Shown here: one piece after another, positions 36,001 through 44,185 of the stretch
Position numbering within the stretch: position 1 is the first letter of the stretch
How the letters are laid out: each line of letters begins with the position of its first letter
The notes under the pieces: model-generated
What the model was told of the DNA's origin: nothing
The model's database searches: none
What the model saw: only the letters and a program-made list of their open reading frames with translations
DNA from: Streptomyces albidoflavus
Lineage (GTDB): Bacteria > Actinomycetota > Actinomycetes > Streptomycetales > Streptomycetaceae
Assembly: GCF_000719955.1 (NCBI RefSeq)
Contig: NZ_JOII01000001.1
Location: forward strand, 1 to 64,000
DNA: 64,000 bases
Reading direction: 5' to 3'
Position numbers and translations under genes: made by a program

Positions 36001-36352
36001 GAGTGCGATTCTGCCCCACCGGCCACCGCGGCCCGCAGCACAGGCCCCGGACGGCGGCGTCCGCGCCGAGGGCCACAGGCGCGTACGGAGGGGCACGGAC
36101 CGCGGCAGGAATGCCCGCCTTGCACGCGGTACGGGGCTGCGTGACGCTGGGAAGAGGCTGCACGACGAGGCCGGTGACCCCGCTCGGCGGACCGGCATCA
36201 CGTCCGAAGCGGCCGGCCCCGCGTCTCCCACGGCACAGATCACCGTCGGGAACCTCCGTCGGCCCGGCCGGCGCCGGGCGGAGAGAGCGCCCGCCGGTCG
36301 CGCGGTGGCGGACCGCGGCACACAGAGCCCACCCCACTCCGGAGGGACAGTC
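36001..36352. other. Intergenic region upstream of alpha/beta hydrolase
   Basis: About 350 nt. A frame continuous with the hydrolase runs back across it, but it is Arg/Pro/Gly-rich without homology, and the hydrolase has its own ATG with GGAGGG. I see no clear promoter, hairpin or gene here. Confidence 0.5.
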
Positions 36353-37183
36353 ATGAGCACGGTAACCGCCTCGGATGGTACCGAGATCTTCTACAAGGAC
36401 TGGGGGCCGCGCGACGGACAGCCGGTCGTCTTCCACCACGGCTGGCCGCTCAGCTCCGACGACTGGGACTCCCAGTTGCTCTACTTCCTCGGCCAGGGCT
36501 TCCGCGTCATCGCCCACGACCGCCGCGGACACGGCCGCTCCGGCCAGCCGTCCGGCGGGCACGACATGGACACCTACGCCGCCGACGTGGCCACGCTGAC
36601 CGACGCCCTCGATCTCAAGGACGCCGTGCACATCGGGCACTCCACCGGCGGCGGCGAGGTGGCCCGCTACGTCGCGCGGGCGAAGCCGGGCCGGGTGGCG
36701 AAGGCCGTCCTGGTCAGCGCGGTCCCGCCGGTGATGGTCAAGAAGGAGAGCAACCCGGAAGGCACCCCGATCGAGGTCTTCGACGGCTTCCGCGCCTCCC
36801 TGGCCGCCAACCGCGCCCAGTTCTACATCGAGGTGGCCGAGGGCCCGTTCTACGGCTTCAACCGGCCGGACGCCGAGGTGTCCCAGGGGCTGATCGACCG
36901 CTGGTGGGCGCTGGGCATGTCGGGCGCCGCCAACGCGCACTACGAGTGCATCAAGGCGTTCTCGGAGACCGACTTCACCGAGGACCTCCGGCAGATCGAG
37001 GTTCCGGTGCTGGTCATGCACGGGACGGACGACCAGGTGGTGCCCTACGCGGACGCGGGACCGAAGTCCGCGGCCCTGCTGCCCGACGGCACCCTCAAGA
37101 GCTACGAGGGCTTCCCGCACGGAATGCTGTCGACCCGCCCCGAGGTGCTCAACCCTGACCTCCTCGCCTTCATCCGCTCCTAG
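36353..37183 (+). CDS. Alpha/beta hydrolase, non-heme chloroperoxidase type
   Basis: A 276-aa serine hydrolase of the haloperoxidase/perhydrolase group. The nucleophile elbow GHSTGGGEVARY holds the catalytic Ser. The oxyanion segment is HHGWPLSSDDWD, the acid is the Asp of MHGTDDQVVPY, and His is in GFPHGM. Such enzymes form peracids from carboxylates and H2O2, or act as esterases. ATG 36353 follows GGAGGG. It stands alone between phosphomutase/PH and deoC; a link to nucleoside use is not apparent. Confidence 0.92.
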   Translation: MSTVTASDGTEIFYKDWGPRDGQPVVFHHGWPLSSDDWDSQLLYFLGQGFRVIAHDRRGHGRSGQPSGGHDMDTYAADVATLTDALDLKDAVHIGHSTGGGEVARYVARAKPGRVAKAVLVSAVPPVMVKKESNPEGTPIEVFDGFRASLAANRAQFYIEVAEGPFYGFNRPDAEVSQGLIDRWWALGMSGAANAHYECIKAFSETDFTEDLRQIEVPVLVMHGTDDQVVPYADAGPKSAALLPDGTLKSYEGFPHGMLSTRPEVLNPDLLAFIRS

Positions 37184-37311
37184 CTTCCCGCTCCGCCTCA
37201 GGAGGAGTGGCCGACGGAGGGACGCCCCGCGCGGGCGCCCCTCCGCCCACCCGCGCACGCCCTCGCGGCGACCGCGCCCCCACTCTGCCGCCCCTGCGGC
37301 TGTACACCGTC

Positions 37312-37323
37312 CTACGCGCGTAG
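37312..37323. promoter_or_regulatory. CTACGCGCGTAG operator upstream of deoC
   Basis: Perfect copy of the 12-bp palindrome. It ends 1 nt before the -10 TATGCT (37325-37330), so it lies in the promoter spacer. The possible -35 TGTACA is at 37301-37306. Confidence 0.75.
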
Positions 37324-37324
37324 A

Positions 37325-37330
37325 TATGCT
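37325..37330 (+). promoter_or_regulatory. -10 of leaderless deoC promoter
   Basis: TATGCT, 7 nt before GTG 37338. No Shine-Dalgarno precedes that start, consistent with a leaderless mRNA. An 18-nt spacer separates it from TGTACA. Confidence 0.6.
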
Positions 37331-37337
37331 CACCGGC

Positions 37338-38297
37338 GTGAGTATGTCCAGGAAGGAACTCAAGAGTGAGTTCGGCGACGTGACCGCCACGGAGACCGGC
37401 CTCCGCCGGTTCCTGCACGGGCTGCCCGGCGTCGACCCGGTAGGACTGGAGACCCGCGCCGCCGCGCTCGGGACCAGGTCCATCAAGACCACGGCCAAGG
37501 CGTACGCCTTGGACCTGGCGATCTCCATGATCGACCTGACCACGCTGGAGGGGTCGGACACGGCGGGGAAGGTGCGGGCGCTCGGCGCCAAGGCCGTCCT
37601 GCCCGATCCGTCCGACCGCTCGACGCCGCAGACCGCCGCCGTCTGCGTCTACCCCGACATGGTGGCCACCGCCAAGGCCGCCGTCGCCGGTTCGCCGGTG
37701 AAGGTCGCCTCGGTGGCGACCGGCTTCCCGGCCGGGCGGGTCACGCTCGACGTGAAGCTGGCCGACACCCGCGAGGCGGTCGCGGCCGGCGCCGACGAGA
37801 TCGACATGGTGATCGACCGGGGCGCGTTCCTCGCGGGGAACTACGGCAAGGTCCACGAGGAGATCACCGCCGTCAAGGAGGCCGCGGGCGACGCCCGGCT
37901 GAAGGTCATCTTCGAGACCGGCGAACTCTCCACGTACGACAACATCCGCCGTGCCTCGTGGCTGTCGATGCTGGCCGGCGCCGACTTCATCAAGACCTCG
38001 ACCGGCAAGGTCGGCGTCAACGCCACCCCCGCCAACACCCTGCTGATGCTCCAGGCCGTCCGCGACTTCCGCGACCGGACCGGCGTCCAGATCGGGGTGA
38101 AGCCCGCGGGCGGCATCCGTACGGCCAAGGACGCCGTGAAGTTCCTGGTGCTGGTGAACGAGACGGCGGGCCCGGACTGGCTGGACAGCCACTGGTTCCG
38201 CTTCGGCGCCTCCAGCCTCCTCGGCGACCTGCTGATGCAGCGCCAGAAGCTCCGTACCGGCCGGTACTCCGGCCCCGACTACGTCACGGTGGACTGA
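37338..38297 (+). CDS. deoC: Deoxyribose-phosphate aldolase
   Basis: A 319-aa class I aldolase that cleaves 2-deoxyribose-5-phosphate into acetaldehyde and glyceraldehyde-3-phosphate. The Schiff-base lysine is K219 in DFIKTSTGK, and the proton-relay Lys is in GVKPAGGIRT. The GTG at 37338 is chosen because it sits 7 nt after a -10 hexamer; an ATG at 37326 would fall inside that hexamer. Two aldehyde dehydrogenase genes follow immediately and could remove the acetaldehyde. It carries the nucleoside operator at 37312. Confidence 0.93.
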   Translation: MSMSRKELKSEFGDVTATETGLRRFLHGLPGVDPVGLETRAAALGTRSIKTTAKAYALDLAISMIDLTTLEGSDTAGKVRALGAKAVLPDPSDRSTPQTAAVCVYPDMVATAKAAVAGSPVKVASVATGFPAGRVTLDVKLADTREAVAAGADEIDMVIDRGAFLAGNYGKVHEEITAVKEAAGDARLKVIFETGELSTYDNIRRASWLSMLAGADFIKTSTGKVGVNATPANTLLMLQAVRDFRDRTGVQIGVKPAGGIRTAKDAVKFLVLVNETAGPDWLDSHWFRFGASSLLGDLLMQRQKLRTGRYSGPDYVTVD

Positions 38298-38298
38298 G

Positions 38299-39783
38299 AT
38301 GGCCGAGATGAGCGAGACGACATCCGGCGCGGCCAAGGACGCCTTCGGCGGTCCCTTCCTCTACGCCCCCGCCCCCGAGTCCCGCGCGGTGGTGGACCTC
38401 GCCCCCTCCTACGGGCTCTTCATCGACGGCGAGTTCACCGAGGCGGCCGACGGGCAGGTCTTCAAGACCCTCTCCCCCTCGACCGAGGAGGTCCTCTCCG
38501 AGGTGGCCCGCGCGGGCGCCGAGGACGTGGACCGCGCGGTGAAGGCGGCCCGCCGGGCCTTCGGCCCCTGGTCGGCGCTGCCCGGCGCCGAGCGCGCCAA
38601 GTACCTCTTCCGGATCGCCCGGATCATCCAGGAGCGCAGCCGCGAACTGGCCGTCCTGGAGACCCTGGACAACGGCAAGCCGATCAAGGAGACCCGCGAC
38701 AGCGACCTCCCGCTGGTCGCCGCGCACTTCTTCTACTACGCGGGCTGGGCCGACAAGCTGGCCCACGCCGGCTTCGGCCCCGACCCGCGCCCGCTCGGTG
38801 TGGCCGCGCAGGTCATCCCGTGGAACTTCCCGCTCCTCATGCTGGCGTGGAAGATCGCCCCGGCGCTGGCGGCGGGCAACACCGTCGTGCTGAAGCCGGC
38901 CGAGACGACGCCGCTCTCGGCGCTCTTCTTCGCCGACATCTGCCGCAGCGCGGGCCTGCCCAAGGGCGTCGTCAACATCCTCCCCGGCTACGGCGACGCG
39001 GGCGCGGCCCTGACCGCCCACCCGGACGTCGACAAGGTCGCCTTCACCGGCTCGACCGCCGTCGGCAAGGAGATCGCCCGCACGGTCGCGGGCACCCGCA
39101 AGAAGCTCACCCTGGAGCTGGGCGGCAAGGGCGCCAACATCGTCTTCGACGACGCCCCGCTCGACCAGGCCGTCGAGGGCATCGTCAGCGGCATCTTCTT
39201 CAACCAGGGCCAGGTCTGCTGCGCCGGTTCGCGCCTGCTGGTCCAGGAGTCGGTGGCCGAGGAGGTGGTGGACGCCCTCAAGCGGCGGCTGACCACGCTG
39301 CGCCTCGGCGACCCGCTGGACAAGAACACCGACATCGGCGCGATCAACTCCGCCGAGCAGCTGGCCCGCATCACCGAGCTGACCGACGCGGGCGAGGCCG
39401 AGGGCGCCGAGCGCTGGAGCGCCCCCTGCGAGCTGCCGTCCACCGGCCACTGGTTCGCGCCGACCGTCTTCACCCAGGTCACCCAGGCCCACCGGATCGC
39501 CCGTGAGGAGATCTTCGGCCCGGTCCTGTCGGTGCTGACCTTCCGCACCCCGGCCGAGGCGGTCGCCAAGGCCAACAACACGCCGTACGGCCTCTCCGCC
39601 GGCATCTGGTCGGAGAAGGGCTCGCGCATCCTCGCGGTCGCCGAGAAGCTGCGCGCGGGCGTGGTGTGGGCCAACTCGTTCAACAAGTTCGACCCCACGT
39701 CGCCCTTCGGCGGCTACAAGGAGTCGGGCCACGGCCGCGAGGGCGGCCGGCACGGTCTGGAGGCGTACCTCGATGTCCGATAA
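38299..39783 (+). CDS. Aldehyde dehydrogenase, catalytic
   Basis: A 494-aa NAD-dependent aldehyde dehydrogenase. Catalytic Cys is C307 in GQVCCAGSR, the general base Glu is in LELGGKGAN, and the cofactor Lys is in VLKPAE. ATG 38299 begins 1 nt after the deoC stop, so it is co-translated with the aldolase. Oxidation of the acetaldehyde made by DeoC is the likely job (inference from context). It overlaps the next ALDH-like gene by 11 nt. Confidence 0.93.
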   Translation: MAEMSETTSGAAKDAFGGPFLYAPAPESRAVVDLAPSYGLFIDGEFTEAADGQVFKTLSPSTEEVLSEVARAGAEDVDRAVKAARRAFGPWSALPGAERAKYLFRIARIIQERSRELAVLETLDNGKPIKETRDSDLPLVAAHFFYYAGWADKLAHAGFGPDPRPLGVAAQVIPWNFPLLMLAWKIAPALAAGNTVVLKPAETTPLSALFFADICRSAGLPKGVVNILPGYGDAGAALTAHPDVDKVAFTGSTAVGKEIARTVAGTRKKLTLELGGKGANIVFDDAPLDQAVEGIVSGIFFNQGQVCCAGSRLLVQESVAEEVVDALKRRLTTLRLGDPLDKNTDIGAINSAEQLARITELTDAGEAEGAERWSAPCELPSTGHWFAPTVFTQVTQAHRIAREEIFGPVLSVLTFRTPAEAVAKANNTPYGLSAGIWSEKGSRILAVAEKLRAGVVWANSFNKFDPTSPFGGYKESGHGREGGRHGLEAYLDVR

Positions 39784-40690
39784 GCCGGAGCCGACGGTGC
39801 GGCTCTCCGTGTTCAAGACCTACAAGCTGTACGTCGGGGGGAAGTTCCCCCGCAGCGAGAGCGGCCGGGTGTACGAGGTGACCGACTCCAAGGACCGTCC
39901 GCTCGCCAACGCCCCGCAGGGCTCCCGCAAGGACGCCCGGGACGCGGTGGTCGCCGCCCGCAAGGCGTTCGGCGGCTGGTCGGGCGCGACCGCGTACAAC
40001 CGGGGCCAGGTCCTGTACCGGGTCGCGGAGATGCTGGAGGGCCGCGCGGACCAGTTCACCCGCGAGGTCGCCGAGGCCGAGGGGCTCTCCCGCGCCAAGG
40101 CCGCCGCCCAGGTGTCGGCCGCCGTCGACCGCTGGGTCTGGTACGCCGGGTGGACCGACAAGATCGCCCAGGTCGCGGGCGGCGCCAACCCGGTCGCGGG
40201 CCCCTTCTTCAACCTCTCCTCGCCCGAGCCGACCGGGGTCGTCGCCGTCCTCGCCCCGCAGCGCTCCTCGCTGCTCGGCCTGGTCTCGGTGCTCGCCCCC
40301 GTGCTCGCCACCGGCTGCACCGCCGTGGTGGTTGCCTCCGAGGACCGGCCGCTGCCCGCGCTGACCCTCGGCGAGGTCCTGGCCACCTCGGACGTCCCCG
40401 GCGGCGCGGTCAACATCCTCAGCGGCCGCACCGCCGAACTGGCGGCCCCGCTCGCCGCCCACCAGGACGTCAACGCGATCGACCTGACCGGCGCCCCGGC
40501 CGAACTCGCCGTGGAGCTGGAGCGGGCCGCCGCCGACAACCTCAAGCGCGTGCTGCGCCCGGCCGACGCCGAGGGCGACGGCGAGGACTTCACCGCCGAC
40601 CCCGGCATCCGCCGCCTGACCCCGTTCCTGGAGACCAAGACGGTCTGGCACCCCACGGGTTCGCTGGGCGTCTCCGGCTCGGCGTACTGA
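39773..40690 (+). CDS. Truncated ALDH-like protein lacking catalytic residues
   Basis: A 305-aa protein with the N-terminal cofactor-binding half of the ALDH fold (YVGGKFPRSESGRVYEV; later PTGVVAVLAPQ). It stops before the region that would hold the catalytic Cys, and neither LELGGK nor GQxCxAG is present. It overlaps the active ALDH by 11 nt, so both are made together. It is probably a structural or regulatory partner. The pair resembles ALDH16 proteins, in which an active ALDH is joined to a second domain without the Cys. Confidence 0.85.
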   Translation: MSDKPEPTVRLSVFKTYKLYVGGKFPRSESGRVYEVTDSKDRPLANAPQGSRKDARDAVVAARKAFGGWSGATAYNRGQVLYRVAEMLEGRADQFTREVAEAEGLSRAKAAAQVSAAVDRWVWYAGWTDKIAQVAGGANPVAGPFFNLSSPEPTGVVAVLAPQRSSLLGLVSVLAPVLATGCTAVVVASEDRPLPALTLGEVLATSDVPGGAVNILSGRTAELAAPLAAHQDVNAIDLTGAPAELAVELERAAADNLKRVLRPADAEGDGEDFTADPGIRRLTPFLETKTVWHPTGSLGVSGSAY

Positions 40691-40717
40691 CGCGCGGACG
40701 CACCACGGGTACGACGA

Positions 40718-40754
40718 CGGGCGGGGCGGGGTCGCACAGACCCCGCCCCGCCCG
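40718..40754. terminator. Convergent terminator after ALDH pair
   Basis: Perfect 16-bp stem, CGGGCGGGGCGGGGTC (40718-40733) with 40739-40754, loop GCACA. It separates the deoC-ALDH operon from the facing small secreted protein. Confidence 0.85.
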
Positions 40755-40790
40755 CGTACGTGCGTACTCCTCGCGCGTCCTCCTCCCGGC

Positions 40791-41204
40791 TCAGCCCGGC
40801 AGGAGCCCCGCGACCTGGCCGACCACCGGCAGGTCGGTGAGCGAGCCGCCGTTGGCGAGCGACCCGGTGACCGCCTCGGTGGAGATGGGCTGGAAGTCGG
40901 CGACCTGGGTGCCGACGGTGTTGTCCAGCGGGTCGGTCCCGGTGCCCGCCAGGGGGTTGATCTGGAGGTTCTTCACCGGGCCGAGGCTGTGCGTGGTCGC
41001 CGAGTCGAGCGAGCCGGCGGCGATGCCGACGGCGCCGGTGACGGCGGACAGGGTCTCGCCGGTCGCGGCGCCCGGCTGCTCCTCGGCGGCCTGGGCGGTG
41101 GCCGCCCCGGCGGTCAGCGCGGCGCCCAGCGCGCCGAGGGTGAGGCCGGCGCGGAGCAGGGCGCGCGGGGCGGTCGGTCGGGAGGGTGCTGCGTGTCGTG
41201 CCAT
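40791..41204 (-). CDS. Small secreted protein
   Basis: A 137-aa exported protein. The signal peptide covers 1-39 (basic RHAAPSRPTAPR start, AQA-AE cleavage). The mature part is rich in Gly, Thr, Leu and Val with little Cys, containing phrases such as LQINPLAGTGTDPLDNTVG and LPVVGQVAGLLPG. ATG 41204 follows AGGTGG. It shares its overall style with the secreted protein at 50198, so they may be distant paralogues. Function unknown. Confidence 0.78.
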   Translation of the reverse strand: MARHAAPSRPTAPRALLRAGLTLGALGAALTAGAATAQAAEEQPGAATGETLSAVTGAVGIAAGSLDSATTHSLGPVKNLQINPLAGTGTDPLDNTVGTQVADFQPISTEAVTGSLANGGSLTDLPVVGQVAGLLPG

Positions 41205-41337
41205 GGTGCGCCACCTGAGGGGAAGTTGCGGACAACTGTGAGCATGCGGACACCCAGCGTAATTCAGGCGTGACGTGCGTTCCAAAGGCCGCCCCGGAAG
41301 GTGAACCCTTCGGGTGGATGCCGCACACTGTTCTCCC

Positions 41338-42006
41338 GTGAGCAGCCTCAGTCCGATACCGACCCGCGTGGTCCTGCTGACCGGTCCCTCCGGTTCCGGC
41401 AAGACCTCGCTCGCCGCCCACTCCGGCCTGCCGGTGCTGGCACTCGACGACTTCTACAAGGAGACCGGCGACCCCACGCTGCCGCTGCTCCCCGCCACGG
41501 GCGAGACCGACTGGGACTCCCCGCTCGCCTGGGACTCCGACGCGGCCCTCGACGCCATCGAGTCCCTCTGCCGCCGGGGCCGCGCACGCGTCCCGGTCTA
41601 CGACATCGGGGCCAGCGCCCGCGTCGGCGCGTCGACCCTGGACATCGACCGCACCCCGCTCTTCATCGCCGAGGGCATCTTCGCGGCCGACCTGGTGGAA
41701 CGCTGCCGCGAACGGGGCCTGCTCGCCGACGCCCTCTGCCTGCGCGGCCACCCCACCACCACCTTCCGGCGCCGCCTCGCCCGCGACCTCCGCGAGGCCC
41801 GCAAGCCCCTCCCGGTCCTCCTCCGCCGGGGCTGGCGCCTCCTGCGCGCCGAACGCGCCATCATCGCCCGCCAGTCCGCCCTCGGCGCCCACCCCTGCAC
41901 CCGCGAAGAGGCCCTCTGCCGCCTGGCCGCAGCGGCGGCGGGGCGCCATGTGACGGCACGGGGGACGGGGGACCGCCCGGTGGCGGGATCGGAGGCGACC
42001 CGCTAG
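41338..42006 (+). CDS. Uridine-kinase-like P-loop protein
   Basis: A 222-aa P-loop NTPase. Walker A GPSGSGKT is at 16-23 and a substrate Asp in LALDDFYKET follows, as in uridine/cytidine kinases and phosphoribulokinase relatives. A basic helical region (TTFRRRLARDLREARK) resembles a lid. The catalytic context fits nucleoside phosphorylation, which would oppose the catabolic genes around it. The substrate is not proven. GTG 41338 lacks a Shine-Dalgarno. Its end overlaps the facing XRE gene by 4 nt. Confidence 0.8.
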   Translation: MSSLSPIPTRVVLLTGPSGSGKTSLAAHSGLPVLALDDFYKETGDPTLPLLPATGETDWDSPLAWDSDAALDAIESLCRRGRARVPVYDIGASARVGASTLDIDRTPLFIAEGIFAADLVERCRERGLLADALCLRGHPTTTFRRRLARDLREARKPLPVLLRRGWRLLRAERAIIARQSALGAHPCTREEALCRLAAAAAGRHVTARGTGDRPVAGSEATR

Positions 42007-42854
42007 CCGGCGTCCAGGGCGCGGCGGGCGGTGTGGATGACGCGGTGGGCCTCGGCCCCGTGAACGGCTGACGCGTGCAAGGTGTGCCAGACCCTCCTGT
42101 AGAGGGTGACGTTGTCCGCGTCGTCCAGCCACATCTCGGCGTGCCAGTCCTCGGCGACCACCAGACGGTCGTCGAAGACCCAGAACCCGTTGGCGGGCAC
42201 GATCTTGACCGAGGCGCTGAACGGGACGACCCCCAGCTCCACCGTGTCCATCCCGATCATCCCGGCGAGTCGGTCGAGCTGCGCGGCCAGCACGGAAGGC
42301 GGGCAGATCAGTGACCGCAGCGCGGCTTCCCACACCAGGACGTACAGCTTCCGACCAGGCCGGTACAGCCACTCCTGCCGCCGCACCCGCGAGAGCACAG
42401 CCGCCTCGACGTCGCTGGCCCCGCCCAGCAGCTCCGCATACCGCTGGATGACGTGACGGGCGTACTCGGGGGTCTGGAGGAGCCCGGGGATGACGGACTC
42501 CTCCCAGATCCACATCTCGGAAGCCCGATCGATCTCGGCACTCAGTCCCTCGTGCATCGGCTTGAAACCGTTGGCGAGCGCGCGACGCCACGACCTGATG
42601 TGCGATTCGAACCCCGCCAGCCGCGCGGCCAGCTCGGCGTATGCCTCTGGTTGCCCGGTGGCGTCCGCCCACGCCCGCAGATCCTCGGGAGTGGCCGTCT
42701 GCCTGCCGTGCTCCAACTTGCTGACCTTGGAGCCCGCCCACCCGAGGCGCAGGGCGAGCTGCTGACCGGTGAGCCGACCACCAGGGCAGGTGAAACGGAG
42801 TTCGCGCAGCCGCACTCCGAGGGCCACCCTGGCTTGCTGGTAGTCGGTGCTCAC
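42003..42854 (-). CDS. XRE-family regulator with DUF5753 domain
   Basis: A 283-aa WhiJ-like regulator. The helix-turn-helix is at about 25-65 (LTGQQLALRLGWAGSKVSKLEHGRQTAT) and is followed by a DUF5753 domain (about 95-275, with VIPGLLQTPEYARHVI). Streptomyces genomes encode dozens of these, usually beside small DUF397 or DUF6879 proteins; several affect development or antibiotic production. It is 10 nt downstream of the DUF6879 gene on the same strand. Start GTG 42854. Confidence 0.9.
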   Translation of the reverse strand: MSTDYQQARVALGVRLRELRFTCPGGRLTGQQLALRLGWAGSKVSKLEHGRQTATPEDLRAWADATGQPEAYAELAARLAGFESHIRSWRRALANGFKPMHEGLSAEIDRASEMWIWEESVIPGLLQTPEYARHVIQRYAELLGGASDVEAAVLSRVRRQEWLYRPGRKLYVLVWEAALRSLICPPSVLAAQLDRLAGMIGMDTVELGVVPFSASVKIVPANGFWVFDDRLVVAEDWHAEMWLDDADNVTLYRRVWHTLHASAVHGAEAHRVIHTARRALDAG

Positions 42855-42864
42855 CGGTCACACG

Positions 42865-43599
42865 TCATTCGGTCGCGGCGAACTGGCCGAACGGAACGGC
42901 GTGGTGCCTCGCCGCGTCACGGACGGTGGCGTACCGCACGACCTCGGCCGGTTCGGTGATCAGCTCGATGTTCACGATGGTGTCGGCATCGTCGAAGTGC
43001 AGCAGCGCAACCAGGCGTGAGTCGAAGATCCAGAAGTCCTCGGCGGGCAGCCCAGCCGCGTCCTCGCGCCACAGGTACCGGATGTCCTCGCCGACTGCCG
43101 CGTTGTACCGGGAGTAGTCGAGCAGGAACCGCTGCCCCGTCGTCATCGGCTTGTCGGCGATACGCACCCGGCCGACCGTCTTGCCCCCCTCGGTCTGTGC
43201 CTTGATGTTGACGAACCAGGGCTCGTTCAGGTCGCAGGGGGCGGAGCCGGTGGCCAGGAACTCCTGGTAGTCCGGGTCCTCGCGGTCCGAGGCGTAACCG
43301 CCCCGCGTCTCCAGCCGCCAGGCGGTGTGCTGGAAGGTCTCGAAGAGGCGACGGAACGCCTCCCGGTCCACCATCTCGGGCACTCGCTCCCTCTCCTTCG
43401 GTCCCCAGTTCACCAGCAGTTCGCGCGGCACTGCCACGGCTGCCTCACCCGCCCCCAAGTGCCGGAGCTGCGCCAGGTCTTCCGGGTCGGTGACGGGTGC
43501 GCCCTGGACGATGACCTCTCCGGTGCCCTCGTCGGTGTGCAGGGCGGGGCATCCGTCGACCTTGCTGTCCGTGCCGATGAAGCGCAGCTTACGAGCCAT
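42865..43599 (-). CDS. DUF6879-family protein partner of XRE regulator
   Basis: A 244-aa protein. Residues 1-70 form a small strand-rich domain (DUF397-like wording such as GCPALHTDEGTGEVIVQG), and 75-244 match the DUF6879 pattern (FRRLFETFQHTAWRLETRGGYASD...; LWREDAAGLPAEDFWIFDSRLVALLHFDD). It is made just before the XRE gene, so the two probably act together. ATG 43599 follows GGAG. Likely a modulator of the regulator rather than an enzyme; no catalytic motif is seen. Confidence 0.82.
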   Translation of the reverse strand: MARKLRFIGTDSKVDGCPALHTDEGTGEVIVQGAPVTDPEDLAQLRHLGAGEAAVAVPRELLVNWGPKERERVPEMVDREAFRRLFETFQHTAWRLETRGGYASDREDPDYQEFLATGSAPCDLNEPWFVNIKAQTEGGKTVGRVRIADKPMTTGQRFLLDYSRYNAAVGEDIRYLWREDAAGLPAEDFWIFDSRLVALLHFDDADTIVNIELITEPAEVVRYATVRDAARHHAVPFGQFAATE

Positions 43600-43756
43600 G
43601 AGCGCTCTCCGTTCCATGGATGGGGACCAACAGCTTGGCCAGGCCCCACCCCCAACACCACAGATACCGGGCGAACCGAAGAGAAAACACCGGCAATTAC
43701 CCGCCCTGTCGAGCAAACCTGAGAAAACAGCGCCTCGCAGATCAACACCCCAGCCC

Positions 43757-43762
43757 TACCGT
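43757..43762 (+). promoter_or_regulatory. -10 of leaderless promoter for 67-aa gene
   Basis: TACCGT then CCCGTTC then the ATG at 43770. The spacing matches the leaderless promoters of the nucleoside genes. Confidence 0.5.
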
Positions 43763-43769
43763 CCCGTTC

Positions 43770-43973
43770 ATGACGCCCAGGAACCAGCAGCACACCGACC
43801 CTTACGCAGCGACCGACTCCCTCAGAGCCGCCCTCACCGCCGCCGGCATCGTCCTCCCCTCCCTCGCCGTCGACACCGCCTCCCCCCACCTCGGCCTCGT
43901 GGAACTCGGCCGAGTCCGCCCCGACGTGGCCGCCCAGCTGGCGGAAGCCCTGCGTGACGGCGGCCGGGCGTGA
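43770..43973 (+). CDS. Small protein of XRE/DUF6879 locus (67 aa)
   Basis: A 67-aa protein, MTPRNQQHTDPYAATDSLRA then a helical LTAAGIVLPSLAVD and VRPDVAAQLAEALRDG. It is divergent from the DUF6879 gene across 170 nt and overlaps the next small gene as GTGA. Small proteins of this type often accompany Streptomyces XRE/DUF5753 regulators. Predicted soluble; function unknown. Confidence 0.72.
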   Translation: MTPRNQQHTDPYAATDSLRAALTAAGIVLPSLAVDTASPHLGLVELGRVRPDVAAQLAEALRDGGRA

Positions 43974-44185
43974 GCAAAGACGCGGGCGCGAGCCCGACCA
44001 AGCTGGCGGCCCTCGTCGCCCCGGGCGGCCGGATCGGCTACGAGGGCGTGTGGCGCACGGTCAAGGCGACGACGACCGACATCGGGGCGATGGGCGGGCT
44101 GTTCGTGAGGATCACGTGGGAGGAGGGGGGTACGGAGCGATTCCGGGCCGGGGACGAGCTGGTGACGGAACGGGCCAGGGCTTGA
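43970..44185 (+). CDS. Small beta-rich protein of XRE/DUF6879 locus (71 aa)
   Basis: A 71-aa protein starting with GTG inside the preceding stop. The sequence VAPGGRIGYEGVWRTVKATTTDI then LFVRITWEEGGTERFRAGDELV suggests a compact beta barrel. It is translationally coupled to the 67-aa gene. No catalytic motif; it is a possible interacting partner of the XRE/DUF6879 system. Confidence 0.72.
   Translation: MSKDAGASPTKLAALVAPGGRIGYEGVWRTVKATTTDIGAMGGLFVRITWEEGGTERFRAGDELVTERARA

Noticed and set aside
35993..36352. N-terminal extension of the alpha/beta hydrolase
   Set aside because: The extension is Arg/Pro-rich, lacks homology to the fold and overlaps the divergent PH-domain gene start; ATG 36353 has GGAGGG.
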